Positions 1-9,339 of a stretch of 64,000 bases of DNA are shown here, in pieces; within the stretch, counting starts at the first letter, position 1, and each line of letters starts with the position of its first letter. The notes under the pieces were generated by a model. The model saw nothing but the letters and a program-made list of their open reading frames with translations. It was not told the DNA's origin and did no database searches. This DNA comes from Desulfobacteraceae bacterium (GTDB lineage: Bacteria > Desulfobacterota > Desulfobacteria > Desulfobacterales > SURF-7): positions 1 through 64,000 of the forward strand of contig QZKS01000007.1 of assembly GCA_003599865.1 (NCBI GenBank), read 5' to 3'. The translations under genes were made by a program, and so were the position numbers.

Positions 1-87
1 GTCCCCTTCATCGGGCATGCAGGACCGGGCGGAGAGGACGATGTGATTAAAAAACCAATGAATTCTATTAATTCAGAAAAGGTATAA
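1..87 (+). CDS. Possible 3' end of a gene entering from the left edge
   Basis: Frame 1 is open from the first base to a TAA at 85-87 and gives 28 residues ending INSEKV. The other two forward frames close earlier (a TGA at 44-46 and a TAA near 48). The piece is too short to assign a family. It would be convergent with the HD-domain gene that follows. It could equally be non-coding. Confidence 0.3.
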   Translation, partial: VPFIGHAGPGGEDDVIKKPMNSINSEKV

Positions 88-150
88 TAAAAGAAAACCG
101 TAAAAGCAAGGGGAGATACCGATTTTCCCAGGGGGGCGAATAAAGGCATT

Positions 151-843
151 TCAACTGTATCCATTGTACTCTTCCAGGAAACGATTGAAAAAATACACCA
201 TGAAATGATGGCGTTTTTCCGCAATCCGGGTTCCTTCCGCCGTCAATATGCGGTCTTTAATTTTACATAATTTGGTGATAAATTCCCGATAACCCGTATC
301 TTCTTTTGAATAGGGCGTTGTGTTCCGGATATCGCTATCCGTATTATGAAGCCTCGCTCCGAGTTCTCCGGCAAAAAGATAGGCTCTGGCAATGCCGACA
401 GCACCGATGGCATCCAGTTTATCCGCATCAAACAGAATTTTTGCTTCAATCGTTTCCGGTTTCCGATTTCCTCTGAAACGGTGTGTTCTGATGGCATGGA
501 CGATATTTGATTTTTGATCGTCGGACAATGGAAGATCCTGGATGATATCCTTTCCCATCTCTGCACCTTTTTCCGCATGACAGATTTGTCCGTTTGATCG
601 ATCCTGGTGACATCGGCCGATGTCATGAAGACTGGCTGCAATAAGAAGCACAGTCATATCGGCATGTTCAATGGGGCCGATCTGTTCACACAAACGGATT
701 ACCCGAAGCGTATGGTCCCAGTCATGGCTTCCCCTGGCATGGCTGAAAAGCTGCTCTGCTTTTTCCCGCACCCATTTCACAGGATCAATATAAGGCGGAT
801 TTTCCGGTTTTTCATGAGTTGTTTCAGTAAGTGTGCGTTTCAT
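151..843 (-). CDS. HD-domain metal-dependent phosphohydrolase (YedJ-like)
   Basis: A soluble protein of about 230 residues with the HD superfamily signature in order: DWDH near residues 41-44, the metal-binding pair in SLHDIGR (H73, D74), and a late DADKLDAIG (about 139-145). This arrangement is typical of YedJ-type HD hydrolases, which act on phosphate esters or nucleotides; the substrate cannot be told from sequence. The ATG at 843 is used here. An in-frame TTG at 870 would add nine residues, and neither start has a clear Shine-Dalgarno. It appears monocistronic, facing away from the crotonase gene. Confidence 0.8.
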   Translation of the reverse strand: MKRTLTETTHEKPENPPYIDPVKWVREKAEQLFSHARGSHDWDHTLRVIRLCEQIGPIEHADMTVLLIAASLHDIGRCHQDRSNGQICHAEKGAEMGKDIIQDLPLSDDQKSNIVHAIRTHRFRGNRKPETIEAKILFDADKLDAIGAVGIARAYLFAGELGARLHNTDSDIRNTTPYSKEDTGYREFITKLCKIKDRILTAEGTRIAEKRHHFMVYFFNRFLEEYNGYS

Positions 844-1070
844 CGGTCTTATTTTTTTATGGATTGACAAAAAACAGGGCGCACCTGATAGAAGAATTGG
901 TCAGGCAAACCCACTCCGGTTTATGATTCCATCCCATGACGGTTATATATGGTAGTGGAAATGATTTCAACATTGAAAATTTTCTTGACTATTTGCAACG
1001 GGAAGATAGTACAATACGGTTGTTTTGTTCGCCTGCACAGAGTTCATGAAACCATCACAAGGAGAAACCC

Positions 1071-1793
1071 ATGACACAGCCTGTTTTATTTGAAGTGAAA
1101 GATCATGTCGCGATCATTACCTTGAATCGGCCGGAGAAAAGAAATGCCATCAGTCAGCAGCTTTTGATTGATCTGTACAATCATCTTGAGAAGATAGCCA
1201 ATGACCCGGAGATTCGGGTCGGCATTATTACCGGCGCCGGCGATACGTTCTGTGCCGGCCTTGATCTTTCGCGGCTGATGACGGACAATCTGATGGATCC
1301 AAGGGGTGATGGCAAGGATCTGTTGGATATTTTTGCCAATCTGGACAAGCCGATCATTGGCGCAATCAATGGTCATGCCATCACAGGCGGTTTTGAACTG
1401 GCCCTGAATTGTGATTTTCTGATCGCCTCGGAAAATGCTTCTTTTGCCGACACCCATGCCAAGGTCGGCATTCATCCCGGATGGGGAATGACACAGCTGC
1501 TGCAGAAAGCTGTCGGTGTCCGCATGGCGAGGCAGATGTCGTTTACCTGTACATTCTATTCCGCGCAGAAGATGCTGGCTGTCGGCCTGGTGAACGAGGT
1601 GGTGCCGAAAGATCAGCTCATGAAACGGTGCATGGAAATCGCTATCGATATTGCCTCCGTGAATCAGGGTATGCTTAGGGTGGTGAAAAACCTGATTGAA
1701 CTGGGAAATGAGGGGACACTGGAAAATGGGCTTCATCTGGAGCGGAAAGGATTTCAGGATTTTTTGCGGAAAAGCGGCGTTTTGAAAATATAA
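1071..1793 (+). CDS. Enoyl-CoA hydratase/isomerase family protein (crotonase fold)
   Basis: A 240-residue crotonase-fold protein, probably cytoplasmic and acting on an acyl-CoA thioester. The CoA/oxyanion segments are visible: ITGAGDTFCAGLDL (about 53-66) and AINGHAITGGFEL (about 98-110), which keeps the first catalytic Glu (E109). The second Glu of classical hydratases (rat E164 position) lines up with H129 in FADTHAKVGIHPG, so simple hydration is not assured and isomerase or hydrolase activity is possible. The start follows an AAGGAGAAA Shine-Dalgarno. A weak promoter-like pair (TTGACT near 985, TACAAT near 1010, 19-base spacer) lies upstream. The Sir2 gene follows 43 bases on, possibly co-transcribed, which would pair an acyl-CoA enzyme with a deacylase. 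Confidence 0.88.
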   Translation: MTQPVLFEVKDHVAIITLNRPEKRNAISQQLLIDLYNHLEKIANDPEIRVGIITGAGDTFCAGLDLSRLMTDNLMDPRGDGKDLLDIFANLDKPIIGAINGHAITGGFELALNCDFLIASENASFADTHAKVGIHPGWGMTQLLQKAVGVRMARQMSFTCTFYSAQKMLAVGLVNEVVPKDQLMKRCMEIAIDIASVNQGMLRVVKNLIELGNEGTLENGLHLERKGFQDFLRKSGVLKI

Positions 1794-1836
1794 ATTTCAA
1801 CAAGCTGCTGATGGGATATGAAAAAGGAGTGGCAGA

Positions 1837-2655
1837 ATGGGGCAATGGAAACAGGAACTGGAAAAAGCGGCAACAATTCTATCCAGAGCGACAAGGGTGA
1901 CGGTCTCCACCGGAGCCGGTATCTCAGCGGAAAGCAGCATCCCGACCTTTCGGGACCCCGGAGGACTCTGGGATCAGATCAATCCCATGGAAGCCGGTAC
2001 CGCAAAGGGGCTCTTGCGGGCGTTTCAAACCAAATCCCGGATCATTGTTCCCATCCTGATGACCATGCTGGATCGATTTGAAAAAGCAGAACCCAATGCA
2101 GGCCATAAGGCGCTGTTCGATCTGGAAAAAATGGGAATTGTCCGGACGGTAATCACCCAGAATGTTGATAACCTCCATAAAGAAGCCGGAACAACCGATT
2201 TGATTGAGGTGCACGGCAATCTTTTCAAAATGGTCTGTTTATCCTGCGGATGGGAAAGGGAGGTTGACCGGAAACCGTATATCGAGATGATCCGTAACCG
2301 GTTATCCATGATTGATGTTTATGATCTGGATGCGCTGCTCAGTCTGGCGGTTATCTGCGATCAATGCAGATCCGTCATGCGGCCGGATGTCGTAATGTTC
2401 GGTGAGGCCGTAAAATCCATGCCCCGTGCTTTTCGTGTTTCGGCGGAATCGGATGTGATGCTGGTTCTGGGAACCTCAGGAGTCGTATTCCCTGCTGCGT
2501 CATTCCCGGTGGAGGCCAAAAAGGCCGGTGCCGGGGTTATTGTGATCAATCCGACGGAAAACGGATTCAGACATTGTTCAGACATCTATATTCCCATGAA
2601 AGCCGGTGATGCATTGCCTGCCATTGTCGGGAAAATAACAGGATGTTCCGGATAA
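1837..2655 (+). CDS. cobB: Sir2-family NAD-dependent protein deacylase
   Basis: A sirtuin of 272 residues that removes acyl groups from lysines using NAD. Motifs in order: the NAD-binding STGAGISAESSIPTFRD (about 24-40), TQNVDNLH (about 108-114), the catalytic His in EVHGNL (H126), and four structural-zinc cysteines (C134, C137, C174, C177). A helical insert of about 30 residues (MIRNRLSMIDVYDLDALL) separates the two zinc Cys pairs. A GGAG Shine-Dalgarno lies just before the ATG. It sits directly behind the crotonase gene. In an acyl-CoA-rich anaerobe, reversing lysine acylation of metabolic enzymes is a reasonable but inferred role. Confidence 0.93.
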   Translation: MGQWKQELEKAATILSRATRVTVSTGAGISAESSIPTFRDPGGLWDQINPMEAGTAKGLLRAFQTKSRIIVPILMTMLDRFEKAEPNAGHKALFDLEKMGIVRTVITQNVDNLHKEAGTTDLIEVHGNLFKMVCLSCGWEREVDRKPYIEMIRNRLSMIDVYDLDALLSLAVICDQCRSVMRPDVVMFGEAVKSMPRAFRVSAESDVMLVLGTSGVVFPAASFPVEAKKAGAGVIVINPTENGFRHCSDIYIPMKAGDALPAIVGKITGCSG

Positions 2656-2859
2656 CGGACCCGGGTTTTGGGGATCCTATTTTCATTCCAGTATGAACAG
2701 TGCATAAGATAAATCATATCCTGTTTGACAAGTCAGCACTCTTTATTGTATGTCTCCGCAGAACTGTTTGGACCATTCTTTCTATTCCCTTATTATCTTT
2801 CTGAGATTGCTCCGGGCCTGATTATGGTTTGATTCATTCACAATGAAAAAGAAATAACT

Positions 2860-4245
2860 ATGAAACCTATTGTTGCGATCGTCGGAAGACCCAATGTCGG
2901 AAAATCAACCCTCTTTAACAGAATTACCCGAAAAAAGGATGCGCTGGTCGACAACTATCCCGGAGTGACTCGTGATCGGCATTATGGAGATGCGACATGG
3001 AATGATGTTGCATTCTCCATTGTGGATACCGGCGGCTTTGCCAGAGATGAAGAAGATGTATTTGCAGAAAAGATCCGGTCTCAAATTGGTCTGGCCATTG
3101 ATGATGCGGATGTCGTTGTTCTTGTTCTGGATGGCAAAGGCGGAATTTCACCATTTGATTCGGAACTGATCGGACTGCTCAGAAAGGTATCCATTCCTGT
3201 TTTTTATGTGGTCAATAAGATTGACGGAGAAGAAAAAGAATCGGAATTATATGATTTTTATCAGTTAGGACTGGATGACCTGTATCCGGTATCTGCTGAG
3301 CATGGTTATGGAATACCCGATTTTCTGGATAAGCTGGTATCGGTATTGCCGTCTTCCCGTCAAGATGATCCGGTAGAAGAAGAAATCAGCATCGCGGTAA
3401 TTGGAAGACCCAATGCAGGAAAATCGTCGCTGATCAATAAGATTCTGAGAGAAGACCGGCTAGTGGTCAGCAATGTCCCCGGCACGACAAGGGATTCGAT
3501 CGATTCCCTGTGTGAAATATCCGGAAAACAGTATCGCCTGATTGATACCGCCGGTATCAGGCGAAAAGGAAGGGTCTCCGAAAAACTTGAAAAATTTTCG
3601 ATTATCAAGGCGCTGCGAAGTCTTGACCGATGTGATGTTGCCTTGATTGTAATCGATGCGGCAGAAGGAATAACCGAACAGGACATCCATGTGGCGGGCT
3701 ATGCCCATGAACGGGGTTGCGGGAGTATTTTTCTGTTAAACAAATGGGATCTTGTTGAAAAGGAAAATAAAACCGAAAAACGGTATTATGAGCAGTTGAG
3801 AATGGATGCAAAATTTTTATACTTTGCTCCGGCAGTGACGATCTCGGCTTTGACGGGGCTGAGGGTTTCGAAAATTTTTCAGTTGGTGGAAGCGGTCTAT
3901 CAACAGTATGCTACCCGTATCGGAACCGGCATGATCAATCGTATTATCGAACGGGCAATTGAAAAAAATGAACCTCCCATGCACAAGGGCAAACGTCTGA
4001 AATTTTATTACACTTCTCAAGTATCAACCAAACCGCCGACATTTGTTGTGTTTGCCAATTATCCCGATGCGGTTCATTTTTCCTATCAGCGCTATCTGGT
4101 GAACCAGATCCGGGAACACGCCGGTTTGGATAAAACGCCGATCCGTCTGTATTTCCGGCTCAGAACAGGCCGGATTGATTTTTCCGAAAGAAAGAAAAAA
4201 GAAAACTTTTCGGATAAAAGCAAGAAAAGTAAGCGGATGGGATGA
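2860..4245 (+). CDS. der: Ribosome-associated tandem GTPase Der (EngA)
   Basis: A 461-residue protein with two GTPase domains and a C-terminal KH-like domain, the normal Der architecture and length. G1 motifs [12 protein letters not shown] (about 8-19) and [12 protein letters not shown] (about 182-193), G3 motifs DTGG and DTAGIRRKG, and G4 motifs NKID and NKWD are all present. Der is needed for maturation of the large ribosomal subunit. The C-terminus ends in a lysine-rich tail. A TTGACA (2725-2730) about 130 bases upstream may be a -35 element, but its -10 is poor. It converges on the small Cys protein gene 27 bases away. Confidence 0.98.
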   Translation: MKPIVAIVGRPNVGKSTLFNRITRKKDALVDNYPGVTRDRHYGDATWNDVAFSIVDTGGFARDEEDVFAEKIRSQIGLAIDDADVVVLVLDGKGGISPFDSELIGLLRKVSIPVFYVVNKIDGEEKESELYDFYQLGLDDLYPVSAEHGYGIPDFLDKLVSVLPSSRQDDPVEEEISIAVIGRPNAGKSSLINKILREDRLVVSNVPGTTRDSIDSLCEISGKQYRLIDTAGIRRKGRVSEKLEKFSIIKALRSLDRCDVALIVIDAAEGITEQDIHVAGYAHERGCGSIFLLNKWDLVEKENKTEKRYYEQLRMDAKFLYFAPAVTISALTGLRVSKIFQLVEAVYQQYATRIGTGMINRIIERAIEKNEPPMHKGKRLKFYYTSQVSTKPPTFVVFANYPDAVHFSYQRYLVNQIREHAGLDKTPIRLYFRLRTGRIDFSERKKKENFSDKSKKSKRMG

Positions 4246-4272
4246 GCTTCCGATCTGACCGAAGATAGGCTT

Positions 4273-4614
4273 TTATAGAAAAACAACCTGATTGATCTGT
4301 TCTTTTTCCATGATCGTTTTTTGGATTGTCTTTCTGGCAGCCTCCTCCTTGATCGGCAGGACTTCCGAAACAGCAATTCCATTTTTTCCCGTTTTCTGCT
4401 TCCAACTCAGGATCGTCCCATAAACAACCGCATAGGTGCAGCCGCCGGCGCCGCAGCAGGTGGAGTCAAAAACAGCATAACCCGTCAGATAGAGGATTTC
4501 CTCATCACCATGGGGGAGCCTGCTTTCAGCTGTCAATACATATCGGCCGCCGATAGCCTGAACCTCCCTGTTCAGATTTTCGTGGCAATATTCTTTGATC
4601 TCTTTCTGTTCCAT
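4273..4614 (-). CDS. Small conserved-looking Cys-containing protein, function unknown
   Basis: A protein of 113 residues with no recognised family, signal peptide or membrane span. The striking feature is a Gly/Cys segment STCCGAGGCTY (about 51-61, C53, C54, C59), which could bind a metal or cluster or form a redox-active pair. The C-terminus is a charged helix. Its ATG lies five bases after the acyl-CoA ligase stop, so it is almost certainly the last gene of the acyl-CoA dehydrogenase-ligase operon. A role tied to acyl-CoA metabolism is inferred from that position only. Confidence 0.75.
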   Translation of the reverse strand: MEQKEIKEYCHENLNREVQAIGGRYVLTAESRLPHGDEEILYLTGYAVFDSTCCGAGGCTYAVVYGTILSWKQKTGKNGIAVSEVLPIKEEAARKTIQKTIMEKEQINQVVFL

Positions 4615-4619
4615 GCCGG

Positions 4620-6317
4620 TTATCGCAAGGCTTTCTTATCTACTTTTCCGACTGCCGTCAACGGGATGGCATCCACAATTTCGATAACTTTCGGAACTTT
4701 GTATGGAGCCATATTGTCACGGCAGTATTGGGTTAATTCCTGTTTAAAGGCCTGGACATCTTTTTTCCCGGCTTTTTTGGTCAACTGGATGACGGCTTTT
4801 ACAATGTCATTCCCGGGACGTTTTTCATCTTTGACACCGACAATCGCACAGAATTCAATATCCGGAAATTGATACAGGGTTTCCTCGACCTCTCTTGAAA
4901 ATACCTTGTATCCTCCTACAATCAGCATATCCTTGGATCGGTCGACAATATACAGATATCCGTCCGCATCCATTCTGGCGATATCCCCGGTGTAGAGCCA
5001 GGTTTTGTTTTGAAATTCTTTTAATGTCTTTCCGGTTTCCTCCGGTTTATTGTGATATCCCTTCATGATCTGAGGGCCTCTGGCGATCAGCTCTCCTTCT
5101 TCTCCCGGATGGACTTCTCTGGTACCGCCTTCAAGATCGACGAGCTTGATCATGGTATTCTGAATCGGGATACCCACGGAACCGATTTTCTTTTTGCCAT
5201 GAATCGGATTCATGGTAAGCAGCGGGCTTGATTCCGTCATGCCGTATACTTCCATGATTTTTCCCTTTCCGATAATGGATTCGATGGCATGGATTCCTTC
5301 AACGGAGAAGGGCGCAGCCCCGGAAACACAGATTTTGAGTGATGAAAAGTCAAGGGTTTTGAAAGAAGGGTTATCCATCAGCATATGATACAAGGTAGGG
5401 ACATAGGCCATTACCGTTGGTTTTTTGGAAGCGATTTCCTTGCAGATGTGCTTTGTATTCCTGGGATCCGGGATCAGGCACTGGGTATTGGCCGTGCAGA
5501 GTGCAAGCATTCCAAAGGCAAGGCCGGCAAGGTGAAAAAAGGGAAAGCCTGAACACAGGATATCCTTACCGATTTCAAAACCTGTCCATTCCTTGGCATG
5601 GATATTATTGGCTACCAGGTTCCGGTGGGTCAGGACCGTTCCTTTGGGCAAGCCGGTTGTCCCACCGGTATACTGGATCAGGCAGGTATCCTCCGGTGTG
5701 ATTTTGATCTGGTGTGATGCCGCAACCGGTTCTGATACAATGTTTTGAAACAGCATGACCTCTTTACCGGGAATGGGGACCAATTTACCGGAAGGAATTT
5801 TTTTCAAAAGGTTGCCGAGTATCCGTTTGATCGCCGGCAGGTATGTTCCGACATTGGCAAGCAAAATATGTTTCACGTTCGGGATGCTGTTTTGAATTTT
5901 TAAAAGCCGCTCTTCAAAAAGCGCATCCATGATGACAATGCACCCGGCTCCGGAATCATTGATCTGATAGGCCATTTCCTTGGGTGTCAGCAAGGGGGAT
6001 ATGCCGGTAACCGCACAACCGGCACGCAAAGCTCCGGCAAGAGCGATGGGGTATTCGGGAATGTTGGGAAGATCAATGCCGACGACATCTCCCGGGCCGT
6101 AACCATTCCGGTTCAGAAAGGATGCAAAATTCCGGGACAATGCATCCAATTCGGCAAAGGTCAGCATTTTTCCCATGTAGTAAAGAGCCGGTCTTTCCGG
6201 AGAATGGGTCAAGCCCTCTTCCAGAAGATCAACATAGGTTTTTTCCGGAATCCGGATTTCCGGTGATACATGATCATCATAGTGTGCAAGCCACGGTTTT
6301 GGATCATCTTCAGACAT
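4620..6317 (-). CDS. AMP-forming acyl-CoA synthetase (long-chain fatty-acid-type CoA ligase)
   Basis: A 565-residue ANL-superfamily enzyme that adenylates a carboxylic acid and transfers it to CoA. The P-loop-like YTGGTTGLPKG (about 217-227), EVYGMTESSP, the YTGDIARMDADGY segment and the C-terminal lysine in TAVGKVDKKAL are all present, so it appears catalytically complete. The N-terminal segment AHYDDHVSPEI is typical of long-chain fatty-acid ligases, but aromatic or medium-chain acids cannot be excluded. It lies between the acyl-CoA dehydrogenase (upstream, 44-base gap) and the small Cys protein (downstream, 5-base gap), which suggests one operon for acid activation and beta-oxidation. Confidence 0.93.
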   Translation of the reverse strand: MSEDDPKPWLAHYDDHVSPEIRIPEKTYVDLLEEGLTHSPERPALYYMGKMLTFAELDALSRNFASFLNRNGYGPGDVVGIDLPNIPEYPIALAGALRAGCAVTGISPLLTPKEMAYQINDSGAGCIVIMDALFEERLLKIQNSIPNVKHILLANVGTYLPAIKRILGNLLKKIPSGKLVPIPGKEVMLFQNIVSEPVAASHQIKITPEDTCLIQYTGGTTGLPKGTVLTHRNLVANNIHAKEWTGFEIGKDILCSGFPFFHLAGLAFGMLALCTANTQCLIPDPRNTKHICKEIASKKPTVMAYVPTLYHMLMDNPSFKTLDFSSLKICVSGAAPFSVEGIHAIESIIGKGKIMEVYGMTESSPLLTMNPIHGKKKIGSVGIPIQNTMIKLVDLEGGTREVHPGEEGELIARGPQIMKGYHNKPEETGKTLKEFQNKTWLYTGDIARMDADGYLYIVDRSKDMLIVGGYKVFSREVEETLYQFPDIEFCAIVGVKDEKRPGNDIVKAVIQLTKKAGKKDVQAFKQELTQYCRDNMAPYKVPKVIEIVDAIPLTAVGKVDKKALR

Positions 6318-6361
6318 GCCGGTTCTCCCCGATAAGTGAATGGTTTATGGAAGATAAAAGT

Positions 6362-7570
6362 TTATAGCCCCATACATTTTGCAATGATGCCTTTCATGAT
6401 TTCATTGGTTCCGGCAAAGATGGACATGACGCGGACATCTCTCAGGTCTTTTACCACCGGGCATGTTTCCAGGGTTCCGATGTCTCCCAGAAGGTTCAGG
6501 CTGGTTTCCGCTGTTTTTCTCGCCAGGTCCGTTGTCCAATATTTTGCCATGCATGTCTCCATGACGATATTTTGTCCCTCCATGTGGTCGGCGATCAGCT
6601 TATCGATGAAAACCCGGCAGACTTTTACTTCTGCGGCCATTTCAACCAGCGCAAACTGCACCGACTGAGATCTGGAAATGGGGTTGCCGGCATGCTTTTT
6701 TTCCCGAAATAGATTCAGGGTGACATCCAGAATCTTTTCAGCGGCAGCCATACCCATAATCGCACAGACCAGCCTTTCCTGCTGGAGTTTTTCCATCAGC
6801 ATGATAAACCCCGAACCTTGTTCTCCGAGCCGGTTTGTTTTCGGTATCCGGCAGTTGTTGAAAAACAACTCAGCGGTATCCTGACTTCTCAGGCCCATTT
6901 TATCCAGTTGGCGCCCTTTTTGAAAACCCGGCGTTCCGGATTCAACCAGATAAAGAGAAATGGCATAATGAGGATTTTCAACAAGGGGGTCCCTTGCAGC
7001 TACAATCACAAGATCGGAATTGATGCCATTGGAAATAAAGGTTTTGGAACCATTGATGACAACCTCATCACCCTCGCAGACCGCTGTCGTTTTCATGGAT
7101 GCCAGATCGCTTCCTGCATCAGGTTCCGTCATGGCAACGGCGGTAATGCTGTCTCCGGACACACAACCGGGAAGGTATTTCTTTTTTTGCGCATCCGTTC
7201 CATACGTATTGATATAGGGAACAATAATGTCGCTGTGCAATGGGGCTGCCAGACCGGCTTCCGATATGCGTGACAGCTCCTCAATGACGATCACGGAATA
7301 CAGGAAATCGCCACCGGGTCCGCCATATTCCTTTGAAATGCCGGTGCAGAGAAATCCCTTTTCCCCCATCTGTTTCCATGCGGACTTGGGGACGATCTTA
7401 TTTTGTTCCCACTGCTTGCAGCAGGGTTGTATTTCTTTGGCTAAAAATGAGCGTAACCGCTCCCTGAACCGGCTATGGCTGTCTGTATATTGCAGAAGCG
7501 AGGCCATATATTGTAACCTCCTTTTTGAATCATCTGAACAGGCGTTTTCCCTATCGTTTGTTTCCATCAT
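6362..7570 (-). CDS. Acyl-CoA dehydrogenase
   Basis: A flavoprotein of 402 residues with the standard N-domain, beta-domain and C-domain. AMTEPDAGSDLASMKT marks the substrate/FAD site in the middle and SIFAGTNEIMKG the C-terminus. The residue before the C-terminal GT is Ala, not the catalytic Glu of medium-chain enzymes; a Glu in KLQQERL matches the catalytic position of long-chain and isovaleryl-CoA dehydrogenases, so it belongs to that subgroup. Two adjacent ATGs open the frame. It is the first gene of the minus-strand operon with the CoA ligase and faces away from rarA. Electrons would go to an ETF that is not in this window. Confidence 0.93.
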   Translation of the reverse strand: MMETNDRENACSDDSKRRLQYMASLLQYTDSHSRFRERLRSFLAKEIQPCCKQWEQNKIVPKSAWKQMGEKGFLCTGISKEYGGPGGDFLYSVIVIEELSRISEAGLAAPLHSDIIVPYINTYGTDAQKKKYLPGCVSGDSITAVAMTEPDAGSDLASMKTTAVCEGDEVVINGSKTFISNGINSDLVIVAARDPLVENPHYAISLYLVESGTPGFQKGRQLDKMGLRSQDTAELFFNNCRIPKTNRLGEQGSGFIMLMEKLQQERLVCAIMGMAAAEKILDVTLNLFREKKHAGNPISRSQSVQFALVEMAAEVKVCRVFIDKLIADHMEGQNIVMETCMAKYWTTDLARKTAETSLNLLGDIGTLETCPVVKDLRDVRVMSIFAGTNEIMKGIIAKCMGL

Positions 7571-7696
7571 GCGATGGAATTATCATAGATGCTCGGATCA
7601 TAACAAGTCAAGACAGAATTTCAGATCCCCATCCTTTTCCGGTTCCGGTGATGAAAAGATTGTTTCAGCCAAACTATTTTCTATGCTGTCAAATTT

Positions 7697-9166
7697 TTGT
7701 ATGATACATTTTTCAGTGATCATTTTTATGGAATTGATGAAAATGAATTGGAGTTCTTAACAGAAGAAACAGGTTCACTCGTGGATATTTTTCAATTTCA
7801 TGCAGAAAAGCAGGCGGATGGATCGGCTCCTCTGGCAGAGAGGATGCGGCCGCGAAACCTGGATGAGTTTTTTGGACAGACCCACATTACCGGAGAAGGG
7901 GCTCTGATCCGTCATGCAATTGAGACCGATCAGATTTTTTCCATGATTTTCTGGGGACCTCCGGGGTGCGGGAAAACCAGTCTTGCCTCCATTATTGCCC
8001 GGGAAACCCATTCCCATTTTGTCCGGATTTCTGCTGTTCTGTCCGGTGTGCAGGCTATACGGTCCGTAATCGAGGATGCGGAAAGACAGCGGGCCATGTT
8101 TCGTAAAAAAACAATTCTTTTTGTGGATGAGATTCATCGATTCAACAAAGCCCAGCAGGACGCTTTTTTGCAGCATGTGGAGAGCGGACTGATTACCCTG
8201 ATCGGAGCAACCACTGAAAATCCGTCATTTGAGGTCATTCCCGCACTGGTTTCCCGTTGCAGGGTAATCGTTTTATATCCGCTCTCATATGATGATATTT
8301 CCAGAATCATCCGGAGAGCACTGGCTGAAGAAGAAAGGGGAGTGGGTAAAAAGTCCGTCCGGATTGAAGAAAAAGCCCTGGATTACCTGATTACATCGTC
8401 GGATGGTGATGTGCGGGCAGCCTTGAACAATCTTGAGGTTGCATCGTCTCTGGCAACCTTTGGAGAAAAGAGAGATGATGTTCCGGGCGAGGACGGCATT
8501 ACAATTTGTTTGCATGATCTGGAAAAGGCAATTCAACAGAAAGCCTTGCGGTATGATAAAAATGGCGAAGAACACTATAATCTGATATCCGCATTTCACA
8601 AGAGTTTGCGCGGCAGTGATCCGGATGCAGCATCATACTGGCTGATGCGAATGATTGAATCCGGCGAGGATCCGCTGTACATTGGGAGGAGGATGGTCCG
8701 GTTTGCATCAGAGGATGTGGGAAACGCAGACCCCAATGCATTGAATGTCGCTCTTGGCGCAGTTGAGGCCTTCCGGTTTCTCGGACACCCGGAAGGCGAT
8801 CTGGCACTTCTGCAGGCGGCAATTTATCTGGCAACGGCTCCCAAAAGCAACAGCCTGTATCAAACCATAAAACAGGTTTCTCAAATTATTCAGGAAACCG
8901 GCTCTCTGCCGGTACCCCATCATATTCGAAATGCACCTAACAGGCTGATGAAGGACTTGGGTTATGGAAAGGGATATCGTTATGCACACGATTATCCGGA
9001 AGCTTTTTCACCGCAGACCTATTTGCCGAAAGAACTGGAAGGGCATATTTACTATACCCCTACCCAGAGAGGCTATGAAAAGATGATTAAACAGCGACTT
9101 GACAGATGGCGGGAACTGAAGGACAAAAAACGACGGGAAGATGACCCCCCTTCTGAAAGAGCTTGA
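7697..9166 (+). CDS. rarA: Replication-associated recombination protein RarA (MgsA/WRNIP1 family AAA+ ATPase)
   Basis: An AAA+ clamp-loader-like ATPase acting at stalled replication forks. LAERMRPRNLDEFFGQ marks the true start of the family domain, followed by Walker A GPPGCGKTSLA, Walker B ILFVDEIHRF, and the C-terminal tetramerisation region with KSLRGSDPDAASYWLMRM and IGRRMVRFASEDVG. The frame opens with an ATG at 7697, but that adds about 50 residues before the conserved part and has no Shine-Dalgarno. An in-frame GTG at 7781 is a credible alternative start. It is divergent from the acyl-CoA dehydrogenase gene, with about 125 bases between them. Confidence 0.95.
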   Translation: MYDTFFSDHFYGIDENELEFLTEETGSLVDIFQFHAEKQADGSAPLAERMRPRNLDEFFGQTHITGEGALIRHAIETDQIFSMIFWGPPGCGKTSLASIIARETHSHFVRISAVLSGVQAIRSVIEDAERQRAMFRKKTILFVDEIHRFNKAQQDAFLQHVESGLITLIGATTENPSFEVIPALVSRCRVIVLYPLSYDDISRIIRRALAEEERGVGKKSVRIEEKALDYLITSSDGDVRAALNNLEVASSLATFGEKRDDVPGEDGITICLHDLEKAIQQKALRYDKNGEEHYNLISAFHKSLRGSDPDAASYWLMRMIESGEDPLYIGRRMVRFASEDVGNADPNALNVALGAVEAFRFLGHPEGDLALLQAAIYLATAPKSNSLYQTIKQVSQIIQETGSLPVPHHIRNAPNRLMKDLGYGKGYRYAHDYPEAFSPQTYLPKELEGHIYYTPTQRGYEKMIKQRLDRWRELKDKKRREDDPPSERA

Positions 9167-9218
9167 CAAAAGGGATGAATATATTAAAAAAGACAGGAAG
9201 GTAATTTCCCGGACATGC

Positions 9219-9234
9219 GTGTAATGTATTACAC
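9219..9234. promoter_or_regulatory. 16-base inverted repeat upstream of the TRAP operon
   Basis: GTGTAAT and ATTACAC form exact 7-base arms around a two-base centre. The element lies about 105 bases before the TRAP binding-protein start, in the space after rarA. Its size and symmetry fit a dimeric repressor operator such as those of GntR- or TetR-type regulators. No regulator gene lies next to it, and the assignment is inference. Confidence 0.4.
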
Positions 9235-9339
9235 ATTATATGAATTGTTTTTTTGTCATTCAGATTATGAACAGCGTTTCTGGTTTTAAACCTGAATGTC
9301 GTATAAAGGAACGGAGTATTCCAGGTGAGGCGACGAACC

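Noticed and set aside
1086-1736. Open frame of about 216 codons antisense to the crotonase gene
   Set aside because: Mirror frame of a supported gene; no Shine-Dalgarno and no motif.
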